From the NCBI GenBank assembly GCA_963575745.1, contig CAUYUJ010022442.1, positions 37,501 through 101,500 on the forward strand: a stretch of 64,000 bases of DNA, written 5' to 3'. The notes beneath the pieces are model-generated. The model did no database searches. It was not told where the DNA came from and saw only the letters and a program-made list of their open reading frames with translations. The DNA is from Prorocentrum cordatum. Its lineage: Eukaryota > Sar > Dinophyceae > Prorocentrales > Prorocentraceae. The position numbers were made by a program, and so were the translations under genes. This document shows, piece by piece, positions 1 through 9,946 of this stretch (position 1 is the stretch's first letter; each line of letters opens with the position of its first letter).

Positions 1-19
1 CCGATGCGGGGCAGGAGAA

Positions 20-225
20 CCTAGAATCGAATCGATTGGTCGGATCGGTGATCGTCGGCGGAAACCTGCAACCAAATCGGGGAAAGCCGAATCGGCGGAA
101 ATAAGCAGGCCAGTAAGGCCTCCAGTGTGAAACCGACGCCCAAATTGGGAATCCGAGGCCGAACCGAATCGGAATTGGAATCGATCGACATCGAATCGAA
201 TCGAGCTGAAGACATCGAGATGAGC
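20..225. repeat. Dispersed repeat R1 (GAATCG-rich), copy 1
   Basis: Rich in GAATCG and CGGATCGG words. It matches 8320-8545 in the same order: a GAATCGA..GTCGGATCGG start, a CCGAATCGGCGGA block, CTCCAGTG, then repeated ATCGAATCGA and finally ATCGARATGAGCCC. The match is collinear over about 200 bp with small indels, so this is a dispersed repeat and not chance composition. No coding signal. Confidence 0.7.
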
Positions 226-1255
226 CCCGGTCTGGGGGGAAACGCCCGGCGCCTGCTGCCACTGCCGACGATGGCGTTGCGGATGTACGTCGCGCGGTCG
301 CCCAGCTCGGGCGCCCGGACCTGCAGCCCGCGCCGCAGCCGCCCGAGCTCCTCTCGGCTCGGCAAGGCGGGGGGGGGGGAGGGGGGCGCCCCTGGAGGAA
401 AGGAGGAAGTCTCACGAGCAGCGAACGCATCCGCATCCGCACCCTCGACGGGGGGAGGGGGGCCGCCCCTGGAGGAGAGGAGGGGGACTCTGCGAGCGGC
501 GAGCGCACCCGCATCCGCGCACTCGATCTCTGGACTCCGGGGCGCGATCCCGCGGATACGCGGTCGCACGGACACGCCCCTCGCAAAACATCCGCGAAGC
601 GATGCCCTGCATCCGCGGGGCCGCGGCCCAGGGACCTGGCCCGCGAGGCCGCGGATACGGATACGTTCCTCGCCCACGAAGGACGGTCGATGGGCACGCG
701 TTGGCAGTATCGCTGAGGTCCAAGTGCCCCCGAAAGCCAAACTACCTCGAACCGCGATCCTCGCCGAGAATGAGACGCGACGAGGAGGAACAGGGAGTTG
801 CTGTCAACGATGGCTGGCTCGATGAGGAAATCCATATTCTCGGCGACCACATGATAGCAACGCTAGAAAACCACCGCGTTCTCACTCCGCAGTGGCGACG
901 ACAGCGCGGCCGTCTGGGCAGCAACGCCTACTCGCAAGCAAAGAAGACAACGCAATTTCCTCCGCTACCCCCCCCCCTTTCCCCCTGTCCCACACGTTCC
1001 CCATCCACCGTCTGGTAAGATGATGGTCCGAACGCGCTCCTGCGGAGTTCTACTGGTTGTTTTGTAAAACGCGGTCGTCGCCGCCTCGGCCGCCGTCGTC
1101 GTCGCAGTTTGCGCAGTCGTCGCGATCGCCATGATAATGCTAGTCGTCGTCGTCGAGGATCGAGGTCGGAAGTTTCCTGGCCACTGGGACGCATGCCGTC
1201 GCAACGGCTGGATTCACCGCACCCCAAGAGAGGTTCGGGGATTTGTGTTTCAGAG
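226..1255. other. GC-rich stretch, no gene seen
   Basis: I recognise no protein here on either strand; long ORFs reflect GC-rich composition. A tandem pair of about 75 bp is visible at 372-447 and 448-525: each has a G-run, GCCCCTGGAGGA, a GGAGG stretch and then CGCATCCGC. Confidence 0.5.
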
Positions 1256-1260
1256 GTCGC

Positions 1261-1438
1261 AATCGTTCTCCTCCTCCTTCCCCTCCTCCTCCTCCTCCTC
1301 CTCCTCCTCCTCCTCCTCCTCCTCTTCCTCCTCTTCCTCCTACTAACCCTCCCCCTCCTCCTCCTCCTCCTCCTCCTCCTCTTCATCCTCCTCCTCCTCC
1401 TCCTCCTGCTTTCCCTCCTCTCCCTCCTTCTCCTCCAT
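1261..1438. repeat. (TCC)n microsatellite
   Basis: Nearly pure TCC repeat with a few TTC and TAC interruptions. Poly-Pro, poly-Leu and poly-Ser ORFs across it are artefacts. Confidence 0.95.
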
Positions 1439-1985
1439 TTCTACATGCCGCCATGCCTCCACGTCTCCATGCCTCCATGTCTCCATGCCTCCAGTTCTCC
1501 AATCCGTAAAAAATCCATCCGATCATTCCACCAGTCATCCGTTCATCCATGCCTCCAATCCTCCATTCCTCCAGTTCTCCATTCCTCACTTCCTCCATTG
1601 TTCCACCCATCCATTCCTCCATTCGTGAAATTCCTCCATTCCTCCATTCTTCCATTCGTCCTGTCCTCCATTCCTGAAATTCCTCCAGCCCTCCATTCCG
1701 CCAATCCCCCATTCGTAAAAGTCCTCCATTCCTCCAGTCCTCCATTCATCTATTCCTCCATTCCTCAATTCCGCCGTTCCTCCATTCATCCGTTCCTCTG
1801 TGCCTCCATGCCTCCATGCCTCCAGTCCTCCGTTCCTACATTCCTCCATGCCTCCATTCCTCCATTTCTCCGTTCATTCATTCCTCCATGCATCCAGTCC
1901 TCCTTTCCTCCATTCCTCCTCATCCCCCTCCTCCTCCTCCTTCTCCTCCTCATACGTCTCCTCCTCCGTCATGTCCCCTCCTCCG

Positions 1986-2046
1986 CCACCGAAGCAACGA
2001 CGATGTATTATGTTGGCCAGGCTTCTCCAGAAGGTCGTCGAACTCA
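1986..2046 (-). pseudogene. Relic of WCNGDC exon, 3' part (LDDLLG-like)
   Basis: Read on the minus strand this gives an EFDDLLEKPGQHN-like peptide followed by Arg-rich and GGA-repeat sequence. It aligns with the end of the exon at 4283-4428 (PELDDLLGDPGWQN) and with 2327-2386. The Cys-containing 5' half is missing. Probably a duplicated fragment carried with the adjoining TCC array. Confidence 0.55.
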
Positions 2047-2326
2047 TACATTCCTCCATTCCTCTGGTCCTCCATTCCTACCGTTCTCCTCCTCCTCCTT
2101 CTCCTCCTTCCCCGTCTCCGTATTCTTCTCCTTCTCCTACCCCCTCTCTCTCTCTATAAATATATATATATATATATATACCCCCTCCTCCTCATCTTCC
2201 TCCTCCTCCTCGTCTTCCTCCTCCTCCTCCTCCTCCTCCTCCTCCTCCTCCCCCTCATCCTCCTCCTCCTCCTCCTCCTCCTCATCCTCCTCCTCCTCCT
2301 CCTCCTCCCCATCCACCTCCTCCTCG
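2047..2326. repeat. TCC microsatellite with (TA)n
   Basis: Starts with a few CTCCATTC units, then TCC repeats with an alternating TA tract near 2155-2180. No gene. Confidence 0.9.
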
Positions 2327-2386
2327 GAAGCGACGACGACGACGACATTATGCAAGGCAGGCTCCCCCAGAAGATCATCGAGCTCC
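2327..2386 (-). pseudogene. Relic of WCNGDC exon, 3' part, second copy
   Basis: The minus strand encodes MEELDDLLGEPALHN, matching the C-terminal part of the exon at 4283-4428. As in that copy, the homology runs directly into a (GAC)n then GGA repeat on the minus strand. The Cys half is absent. Confidence 0.55.
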
Positions 2387-2840
2387 TCCATTCGGTCATT
2401 GATCCATTCATTCATTCCTCCATTCTTCCAGTACGCCATTCCTCCAGTCCTGAAATTCCTCCATTCCTCCATCCTTCCATTCCTCGAAACCGCCAGTCCT
2501 CCATTCCTCCATGCCTCCATTCCTCCATTCATATATTCCTCAAGTCCTCCATTCCTCCATTTCTCCTCCTTTTCCAATCCTCCATTCCTCCAATCCTCCA
2601 TTCCGCCGTTCCTCCATTCATGCAGACCTCCGTTCCTCCGTCCCTCCATTCCTCCATTCCTCAATGCCTCCGTTCATACCGTCCTCCAATGTTCCATCCC
2701 GTCAGTCGTCCATTCCGCCATTCCTTCATTCCCCCAGCCATCCACTCCTCCATTACTCCAGCCATACGTTCCTCCAGTCCTAAAGTCTTGCATTTCTCCA
2801 GTCCCCCATTCCTCCGTTTCTCCATTCCTCCATTCCTCCT

Positions 2841-2945
2841 CCTGCTCTTCCTCCTCCTCCTCCTCATCCTCATTCTCCTCCTCCTCGTCGTCCGTCTCTT
2901 CATCATGGTCATCATCACCACCAGCAGCATCATCAGCATGGTCGT

Positions 2946-2976
<31 letters not shown>

Positions 2977-3151
2977 ATCATCATCATCAGCAGCAGCATT
3001 ATCATCAGCAGCATCATCGTCATCATCCTCATCATCACCATCATCATCGCCATCATCATCAGCATCATCATCATCAGCAGCAGCAACAGCCGCAGCAGCA
3101 GTCAGCATCATCATCAGCATCATCACTATCAGCAGTAGCACCATCATCATT

Positions 3152-3229
<78 letters not shown>

Positions 3230-4022
3230 TGCATCGACATCATCATCAGCAGCAGCATCATCATCAGCATCATCATCAGCAGCAGCAACAGCCGCAGCAG
3301 CAGTCAGCATCATCATCAGCACCATCACCACCACCACCACTACGATCCTCAATATCATCATCAGCATCATCAGCATCATCATCAGCAGCATCATCGTCGT
3401 CAGCAGCAGCAGCATCAGCATCAGCATCATCATCAGTAACATCAGCCTCGTCAACATCATCAGCAGTATTGTCCTCATCATCTTCATCAACATCATCAGC
3501 ATCATCAGCAGCATCATCACCACCATAACCATCACCATCACACTCACCACCATCATCATCATCATCATCATCATCACCAGAATCGTCATCATAATCATTA
3601 TCACCATCATAAGCAGCAGCAGCAGCATCACCATCAGCATCGGCATCATCATCAGCATCAACATCATCATCTTCAGCATCAGCATCATCAGCATCATCAG
3701 AACAATCATCATCATCATCAGCAGCAGCATCAGCATCATCTTCATCATCAGCATGACAATGATCAATATCATCATCAGCATCATCATCGTCATCACCACC
3801 ATGATCATCGTCATCATCATCAGCATTGCCATCAACCTTCTCATCAGCATCGTCATCATCATCAGCAGCAGCATCATCAGTATCATCATCATCCTCATCG
3901 CCATCATCATCAGCAGCATCAGCATCAGCATCAGCATCATCATCGTCATCATCATCAGCATCATCAGCATCATCATCAGATTCATCATCATCAGCAACAT
4001 CATCATCATTATCATTATCATT

Positions 4023-4081
<59 letters not shown>

Positions 4082-4108
4082 ATTCATCATCATCAGCATC
4101 ATCAACAC

Positions 4109-4183
<75 letters not shown>

Positions 4184-4187
4184 TCCT
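2841..4187. repeat. Compound (TCA)n / (GCA)n microsatellite
   Basis: About 1.35 kb of trinucleotides, mainly TCA with GCA, TCG, CCA and ACA variants; the purest stretches are near 3147-3230 and 4020-4180. Flanked by TCC on both sides. Poly-Asp, poly-Met, poly-Ile and poly-Ser ORFs across it have no support as proteins. Confidence 0.95.
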
Positions 4188-4194
4188 CTCCATC

Positions 4195-4262
4195 TCTCCT
4201 CTGCCTCCTCCTCCTCCTCCTCCTCCTCCTCCTCCTCCTCCTCCTCCTCCTCCTCCTACTCC
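4195..4262. repeat. (TCC)n microsatellite
   Basis: Pure TCC directly following the TCA array and directly preceding the Cys-rich exon fragment. Confidence 0.95.
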
Positions 4263-4282
4263 TCCTCGTCCTCCTCCTCCGC

Positions 4283-4428
4283 CGAAACGACGACGACGGC
4301 GATGTATTCTGCCAGCCAGGGTCCCCCAGGAGGTCGTCGAGCTCGGGCATCGCCTCCACTGGGCGCGCCGTGCACCTGCCGAGCCCGCGCTGCCAGGCGC
4401 AGTCGCCGTTGCACGAGGAGTCATGCTC
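4283..4428 (-). CDS. Cys-rich exon (SSCNGDCAW..LDDLLGDP), partial
   Basis: The minus strand reads PEEHDSSCNGDCAWQRGLGR, then CTARPVEAMPELDDLLGDPG. The CNGDCxW core is the second half of a Cys-rich domain whose first half (CGGHxAxxCxxCP) is encoded at 9947-10072 and, with its own second half, at 46900-47599. A probable 3' splice site (CCAGAG, then GAG) precedes it. The exon at 9947-10072 ends with the same CCCAGAGGA sequence, so the two could join in phase through an intron of about 5.5 kb. A close relative lies at 33402-33540. The exon runs into GAC and GGA repeats, so its end is uncertain. Function unknown; probably extracellular or surface, given the signal peptides seen on the first-half exons. 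It may equally be a stranded relic. Confidence 0.5.
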
Positions 4429-4745
4429 CTCTGGGATGGTCCTGACTAAGCCCTGCACTTCGGGGAGGCCAAAACAGCCCACCCAGAGGCCTCAGAACTG
4501 CCCCCCGGAGGACGCTGACCCCTGGCAGGCCCCGACGAGCATCCAAGAGGCCTCAAAGCTGCCCCACCCAGGCACGGTGGCGGGATGGACCGAAGGCCAC
4601 TAGATCCGCCGCCCCCTGTTGGCTTGCCACAGGGGTGCCCGGCGTGCTAGATCCTTTCGATTGTGGTTTGAGCTCTCCGAAAGAACTCTCCCTGAGGCTT
4701 CGGCCGATCCCGCTGGGGTCCCGGAAAGGCCCCGCAACCACCTCA
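4429..4745. other. Spacer with a 40-bp element shared with 9765-9804
   Basis: No gene seen. Positions 4571-4610 (GCACGGTGGCGGGATGGACC, then a CCACTAGA end) match 9765-9804 closely. Both lie at the edge of a CCAAGAYGGCC satellite block, so this may be a conserved border of that repeat. Confidence 0.5.
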
Positions 4746-5610
4746 ACGACCGCAAGAAATTCTCCAAGATGGCTCAAGATGGCCTCTAAGATGGTTACGT
4801 TGGCCCGAGATGGCCTCCAAGATGGCCCAAGATGGCGTCCAAGTCGCCAAAGATGGTCCAAGATGGCTTCCAAGACGGCCCGAGAGAGTCCAGGATGCCT
4901 TCAAGTTCGTCCAAGAAGCCTCCAAAACGGCCCAAGATGGCTCCAAGATGGCCTAGGCCCGAAAAGGCGAACATCATTGATGTTCGTCAAGTTTTTGAAG
5001 GAGTTTGGCATTTTCTTCTTATCAGCTCTCCGACGGCCAAAGACGGCCCAAGAGGCCTCCAACATAGTCCCAAGAGCGCCCAAGAGGCCTCCAAGATGGC
5101 ACCATGACAGCCCAAGAGGCCCCCAAGAAGAGCCCAAGACGGCCCAAGATGGCCCCGAAGACGCCGAAGATGGCCTCGAAGACGGCCAAGATGGTCTCCA
5201 AGATGCCTCCAAAACGGCCACGAAGGCCTCCAAGAGAGCGAAGATGACCCCAAGATGCACCCAAGACGGCCGCAGATGGTCTCAAGATGGCCTTAGACTG
5301 CTCAAAAGGCCCGCAAGAGGCCTCCAAGACGGCCCAAGATCCCTCCAAGACGTCCTCCGGGAAGGCCCGAAAAGGTCAGAATGGCCTCCAGACGGCCAAG
5401 ATGACCTTCAAGATGCCTCCAAGACGGCCAAGATGGCCTCCAAGACGGCGAAGATTGCACCAAGATGCACCCAAAACTGCCCAAGATGGCCTCAAGATGG
5501 CCTAAGATGGCCCAAACGGTCCGCAAGAGGCCTCCAAGACGGCCCAGGAGTCCTCCAAGACGTCCTTCAGGAAGGCCCGAAATGGCCGAAATCATTTATT
5601 TTCTTTGAGT
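4746..5610 (+). repeat. Degenerate ~12-bp satellite (CCAAGAYGGCCT)
   Basis: Many degenerate copies of CCAAGATGGCCT and CCAAGACGGCCC; groups of three to five units form longer blocks such as AGGCCTCCAAGACGGCCCA. The same satellite recurs at 9435-9764, 52695-52880 and, inverted, 11280-11780. The 413-aa ORF through it is a repeat translation. Confidence 0.85.
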
Positions 5611-5639
5611 TTTTAAAGGGTTTCCCCAACCTCCAACCT

Positions 5640-5885
5640 CCTCCACGTGTTCCCCGAAATCTTTCCAAACCGATTCGGGGAACACTCGATCCGAAAGATT
5701 GGCAAGGATCTGACCCAACCTTCGGCCAGCAGGCCCCAAGACGCCTCCAAAAGCTTACCAGAGCCCCCAAGGGGCCCCGAACACGCCCATTCCTCACTCT
5801 CCTCCTCTTCCCCATCCTCCCCCACGTGTTCCCCAAAGGCTTTCCAAACCGATTCGGGGAACACATGGTCCGATAGCTTGGCAGG
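5640..5885. repeat. Duplicated hairpin repeat (GTGTTCCCC..GGGGAACAC)
   Basis: Two tandem copies about 180 bp apart (near 5645-5705 and 5822-5880), each with ACGTGTTCCCC, TTTCCAAACCGATTCGGGGA, then ACAC and a diverged GATCCG..TTGGCA tail. In each copy GTGTTCCCC and GGGGAACAC can pair as a 9-bp stem with a loop of about 23 bases. Confidence 0.75.
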
Positions 5886-6435
5886 GCTCTGGCCTCAACG
5901 TTCGACCACATAGGCGCTTCCGAAATGGCGGGAGGCGGCGGTGACTCGCCGTAGGCGTCTTCGATATGGGCCGGCGGAATGAGCGAAGCGATGATAAGCC
6001 CTGGACTTCACTGGACTTCGAGGGGGGAGGGGAAGTGTGATAATCATGCTCTATTTTGTTCTCTAGCCTCAGCGGGGGGGCCGTCGAATGCGACGGCCAG
6101 GCGCAGCTCGAAGAGCTAACCAGGGCCGAAAGGGCGGTGTCAGGGAGGGGTCCAGGAATCTAGTTTGAGCCGCTTGAGGAGGGACGAGGATGGAGGAGGG
6201 ATTATTTGCTCTTCGCCCTCTTTGGGCCTTCTGGCTTCTGGCTTCTGGGGGGCCATCGTCGCCGCGACCAGATCCGCCCCGAGGTCATGGTCAGAACGCT
6301 TTGAAGGGACAGGCCAGGGAGCGCGAAGACAGTCCTGGGCCAAGGCTATCCAGCGTCACGAGACAGCCCTGCAAGCGCTTGTATTGCCGTTTCGGAGACG
6401 GCCCCGCGGGGCCTGCAAACACTGATCGGCGCGAG
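5886..6435. other. Unique sequence, no gene seen
   Basis: Mixed-composition DNA with short ORFs only. I recognise no domain, repeat or RNA. Confidence 0.5.
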
Positions 6436-6535
6436 AGAAAACTCGTCGTCGTCGTCGTCGTCGGCGGCGGCGTCGTCGTCGTCGTCCTCGTCGTCGGCGT
6501 CGTCGTCGTTGTCGTCGTCGTCGAAACAGACGACG
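6436..6535. repeat. (GTC)n microsatellite
   Basis: GTC repeat with GGC and CTC interruptions. Confidence 0.9.
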
Positions 6536-7154
6536 TCGCCGATGTTTGGATGGAGGCCCTCCCGGGCAGCCCAAAGAGATCGGGATCTAGAGGGATCACT
6601 GAGGGAAACCGGTCCTGGACCCCATGGCCATCCACTGATGGCAAGCTCGTCCTCCCCGAGTGGTGCTCTGACAGCCCCGGGGCCCGTGGAGGGCCCAGGG
6701 AGCCCGCACACGGCGAACAACCTGAGGGGCCCGCTGCCCTCTCGGAGCCCGCCGGCTTCATGGCGACAGCTGCGCGCCACCACCAGCCGTGGCCAGGCAC
6801 AGCTGGGGCCCCGCACTGGCCCCCCTCTCCACGGCTGGGAGGGCACACTTGCGTGGCGAGATTCGAACCCTGCTCCCACGAACCATCGACTCTCGACTCT
6901 CCGGAATCGATGGGAGGCGGGGGTAGTGTTTGGGTTTCGCCGCGTCTTCGGCGAATGCTCCGAACCCTACCCCCGCCGCCCATCGAGTTGCCTGGATCGT
7001 TTGTCGACGAGGGTAGGATTCAGATTTCGCCGCCGACGCGTGCACCAGCCCGGGGCCCAAGCTGGGACTGGAGGTAGCGCGCGACTGCCAGTCCCAGACA
7101 TCCGGCGTCTCGACTCTATTCGCGGCGCGGGCCCCCGACCTCTCGACCGCTTCC
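6536..7154. other. No gene seen; contains a foldback
   Basis: No recognisable protein. A GATTCGAACCCTGCTCCCAC sequence at about 6860-6880 resembles a tRNA T-arm on the minus strand, but I cannot fold a tRNA around it. The foldback at 6907-6986 is listed separately. Confidence 0.45.
6907..6986. repeat. Foldback (inverted repeat) of about 35-bp arms
   Basis: Left arm starts TCGATGGGAGGCGGGGGTAG and the right arm is its imperfect reverse complement (CTACCCCCGCCGCCCATCGA). The arms run to GGTTTCGCC and GGCGAATGC around a short GC-rich loop. Could be a small MITE or a hairpin RNA; I see no second copy. Confidence 0.7.
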
Positions 7155-7225
7155 CCGGGACTGGTGTTTCATCCCGAGTCGTTTTCGACTGTCCTGAAGC
7201 CCGGCAAGGGCCCCGAGGGAACGAA
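7155..7225 (+). repeat. Dispersed repeat R2 (PGKGP family), partial copy
   Basis: Shares TTCATCCCGAGTCGTTTTCG, a GACTGTCCTGAAGCCCGG block and CAAGGGCCCC with copies at 13960-14035, 18905-19030, 20810-20930, 21120-21240, 41935-42000 and 50030-50175. The best copies read CCGAAAATGGCGAAA downstream. Confidence 0.7.
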
Positions 7226-8102
7226 CACACAATGTAAAAACTCCGTCTCCACGTTTGCGAGACGCCAGATGCCTGGGGCTTTCCGCTCAGACAGGTCGCC
7301 CATCTCGGCACGGCGCCTGCCACGGCCGCACAGCATCCCTGCGGCCTCCGAGCTCGTGCGAGCCGCTGCCTGCGGCACGTGCGCGCAAGCGCGCGCACGC
7401 CGCTGCCTCCGCAGACGCGCGACACATCATGAGAAACGAACCACCAAAACCCCTGGCTCGGCAGGCCGAGACGCAGCAGGGCACGCTGGCACTATAACCG
7501 CGCCCCCATAGGGAGCCGCACGCCCGAACCGGACCCCGAGAGCACGAGCACGCCACAGCACACCGCCGCCGAGGCGGCATGGCCCGAGAGCGCCCGCCAC
7601 CGAGCAGATGCCGCGAGAGTCCAGAGCAGGCGCGCCGCCCGTGGGTGGTGCCGGCGCACATGCAGCAGGAACGGCATGGGTGTGGGCGGTGCGGGCAGGA
7701 GGTTCCGAGAGACTGGTCGGGCCCGCTGCAGTCGGACTCGATATTGGAGAGGGCACGCGAGAGGGCACAAAATTGCCCTTCCGAGGGCCACGCTGCCACA
7801 GGAATGCAGGAGGCACGTGTCGCAGGACACAGGGCACGAGGGTGCCCTTGCTCTGGCAGGGTCGCCCTGCTGACCCGGGCCGCCCGTGCTCGAAGGGGGA
7901 GCTCTGCGAGCGACGGCTCGTGTTGCCCTGTGGCGCGCGAAGTTCGCTTCCCGGGCCAGCCCCCCCCGGCCCTCCCCCTGGACAGAGGCAGCGATCGTGC
8001 GTGGGGGGGGGGGGGCCTGGACCCCCTGCTCCCCCAACAGGGGGGTGCCCTCGCGCGCACTGTGGCGATCGCAGCGCACCCCCCGCCCCGACGTGTCTCA
8101 CG
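7226..8102. other. GC-rich stretch, no gene seen
   Basis: Several overlapping ORFs in all frames, reflecting 65-70% GC composition. I find no recognisable motif in the translations. Confidence 0.45.
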
Positions 8103-8262
8103 GAGGGGGCCCAGGGACGCACAAATAAACAGACACAGATCCCAGGATGCCATCTATTCTTCCATAGTTTCTGGATGTTCGTCTTCCCCCCGGGTTCCCA
8201 CATTTTCCTGCATTTTCCAAGGAATCGTCGATATGTTGCGTCTGTGTGCTTTTCCCCCTCCA
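8103..8262. repeat. Dispersed repeat R3, copy 1
   Basis: Collinear with 20930-21085: GGGACGCACAAATAAACA, CCATAGTTTC, CATTTTCC, GGAATCGWCGAT, GTCTGYGTG and CCCTCC occur in the same order. A shorter match is at about 52640-52700. On the minus strand all three give peptides of the pattern C-x-C/F-LF-x-RP, so the repeat may derive from coding sequence. Confidence 0.75.
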
Positions 8263-8319
8263 AACTCACCCCGCCCAAACGCTACTGTTACATGGGGCCC
8301 CACCCACCCCCCAGGAGAG

Positions 8320-8545
8320 CCCAGGATCGAATCGACAAGTCGGATCGGCGACCGGAATGAGAGCGGATCGGCGAAAATCGGCAGCCAAGTCGAGTCGGAA
8401 AAAGTCGAATCGGCGGACATCGGCAAGCTAGTATGTCTCCAGTGAGGAATCGGGACCCAGATCGGAATCCCAAGTCGACTCGAATCGGAATCGGAAGCCA
8501 CCGAAGTCGAATCGAATCGAATCGAAGGAATCGAAATGAGCCCTG
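8320..8545. repeat. Dispersed repeat R1, copy 2
   Basis: Collinear with 20-225. It has extra copies of GATCGGCGA and ends in a pure ATCGAATCGAATCG tract and GAAATGAGCCC. Confidence 0.7.
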
Positions 8546-9434
8546 ACCCCCTCCTCCGGGGAACGGACGTTGCCAGAAGAAGTGAAAAATAGTCGGTCAT
8601 CCGCGACGGCGCCTGCAGAACGTAGCGGAGCGCCCAAGGCTCACACACGTTTGAGTGCGAATGGGCTGTGGCAGTATTACGGGCCCAAACCACCAAATTG
8701 CCGGATCTCCGAGGCGTTCCCGTACATGGACATTATATTCGAACCCTGTGGCCCAAGATGCCCCCCAGACCCCCCGACATTAATATTGATGGCGTGGCGA
8801 CGGGGGGGGGCGTGAGTGGACAGAAATATTCGAACCCCAAAGTACCGCCTTTACTGAGATCAACATGGATGTCGGGGGCGCGGGGGTGATTTAGAATCTC
8901 CCTCGAATGTGTAAGGGTTCGAATAGATTGTCCATCTACTGTCCTGGGCGCTTCAAGGCGAGCCCCCGTTGGCCTCCAGAGAGCCAGCCGAACCAGCCCA
9001 GACCGACCCCAACGTCCTCCTCTGGTTGGAAGAGAATGTGCAACAACAGCGTCCGAATTAGACAGAACCAAATTCCACTCTCCATCCCGCAGCCTCAACA
9101 TTGGCAAATATCGCCCTCGAGATGTTGGTTTCAAACATTTTCTGGCACCGCTTCTCCAGGAGCGCTTGTTCAATGAATGAGCCAGGGTGCGGAAGGAGGG
9201 TCATGCGAAGTGGCTCCTAAACGTTTGTTGCCGAGTTGTTCCTTCAACGGTCCCGGAGACTTCCAGGAAACGTTCAAACAGGCTTGGGAACCCCCGTCAG
9301 CCCGAAAGGACCGTCCTGGGGATCTCCTCGGGGCCACGTGGGTCGTCTTGGAAACCCTGGGGGCCAGTCCAAGCAGCCTAGATCATTGTAAGACATGTGT
9401 GTTGTATGACTTTCGTATACCTGCGTCTGTCTTC
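8546..9434. other. No gene seen
   Basis: Unique sequence with moderate GC. ATATTCGAACCC occurs at about 8738 and 8828 facing the same way, about 90 bp apart, and GGGTTCGAATA appears inverted at 8928. These may be ends of a small unrecognised repeat. Confidence 0.4.
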
Positions 9435-9804
9435 AGAGCATGCAAGACGGCCCAAGAGGACTCCAGGACCCGCCCAGGAGGGCCCCCGGAGGCCCCCAAG
9501 CAGGGCCTAGGAGGCTCCAAGGGGCCCACCAGAGCCCGAGAGGGGGAGCTCGGAGTGCTATTTCGAGCAGACGGCCCACGGCAGCCAATGTGAGGCCTTC
9601 CAGCCCAAGGTGGCACACGAAACAGCCAGCAGGCCCACAGGAGGCCCCCAAGAAGACCCCAGAGGCCCCATAGGAGACCCCCAGGACGGCCCACATCTGC
9701 CCCGAGAGGCCCCCGAGAGGCCCCAGAGAGGCCTCCCAAAGGCCTCCACGCGGCCCAAAGAGGGCACGGTGGCGGGCTGGGCCGAAAGACACTAGACTTC
9801 GACA
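9435..9804 (+). repeat. Degenerate CCAAGAGGCC satellite plus conserved border
   Basis: GC-rich variant of the 4746-5610 satellite (GGCCCCCAAG, GAGGCCTCC). Ends with the 40-bp border at 9765-9804 that is also found at 4571-4610. Confidence 0.75.
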
Positions 9805-9838
9805 GGGCATGTCCTCCTACAGGCGGATTCCAAAAGAA

Positions 9839-9880
9839 AGATTGAGGAGGAGGAGGAGGAGGAGGAGGAGGAGGAGGACC
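9839..9880. repeat. (GGA)n microsatellite
   Basis: Pure GGA, lying within the putative intron of the Cys-rich gene. Confidence 0.95.
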
Positions 9881-9946
9881 TCCCCATCCTCTCTTGTCCG
9901 CCGTCCTGCCTGTGGTAGTGGTGGTGGAAAGTTGGCCCACCAAGTC

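Larger units (their letters stand above)
1440..2840. repeat. 8-bp minisatellite CTCCATTC, interrupted
   Basis: Two blocks (1440-1925 and 2387-2840) of a degenerate unit CTCCATTC with variants CTCCATGC and CTCCAGTC. They are separated by TCC microsatellite, a short (TA)n at 2155-2180 and two gene-fragment relics. The unit looks like TCC with a periodic ATT insertion, so it may have arisen from the neighbouring TCC array. Confidence 0.9.

Noticed and set aside
1109-3439. 776-aa + ORF rich in Leu, Ser, Pro and Ile
   Set aside because: It is the translation of TCC, CTCCATTC and TCA repeats; all six frames are open and no domain is present.
4760-4775. GATGGCTCAAGATGG as a possible spliced-leader relic
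   Set aside because: It is one of many units of the CCAAGATGGCC satellite and lacks the CCATTTTGG part of the leader.
6855-6885. tRNA-like T-arm (GGTTCGAATC on the minus strand)
   Set aside because: No acceptor or anticodon arm could be folded around it; a chance match or an old SINE trace.
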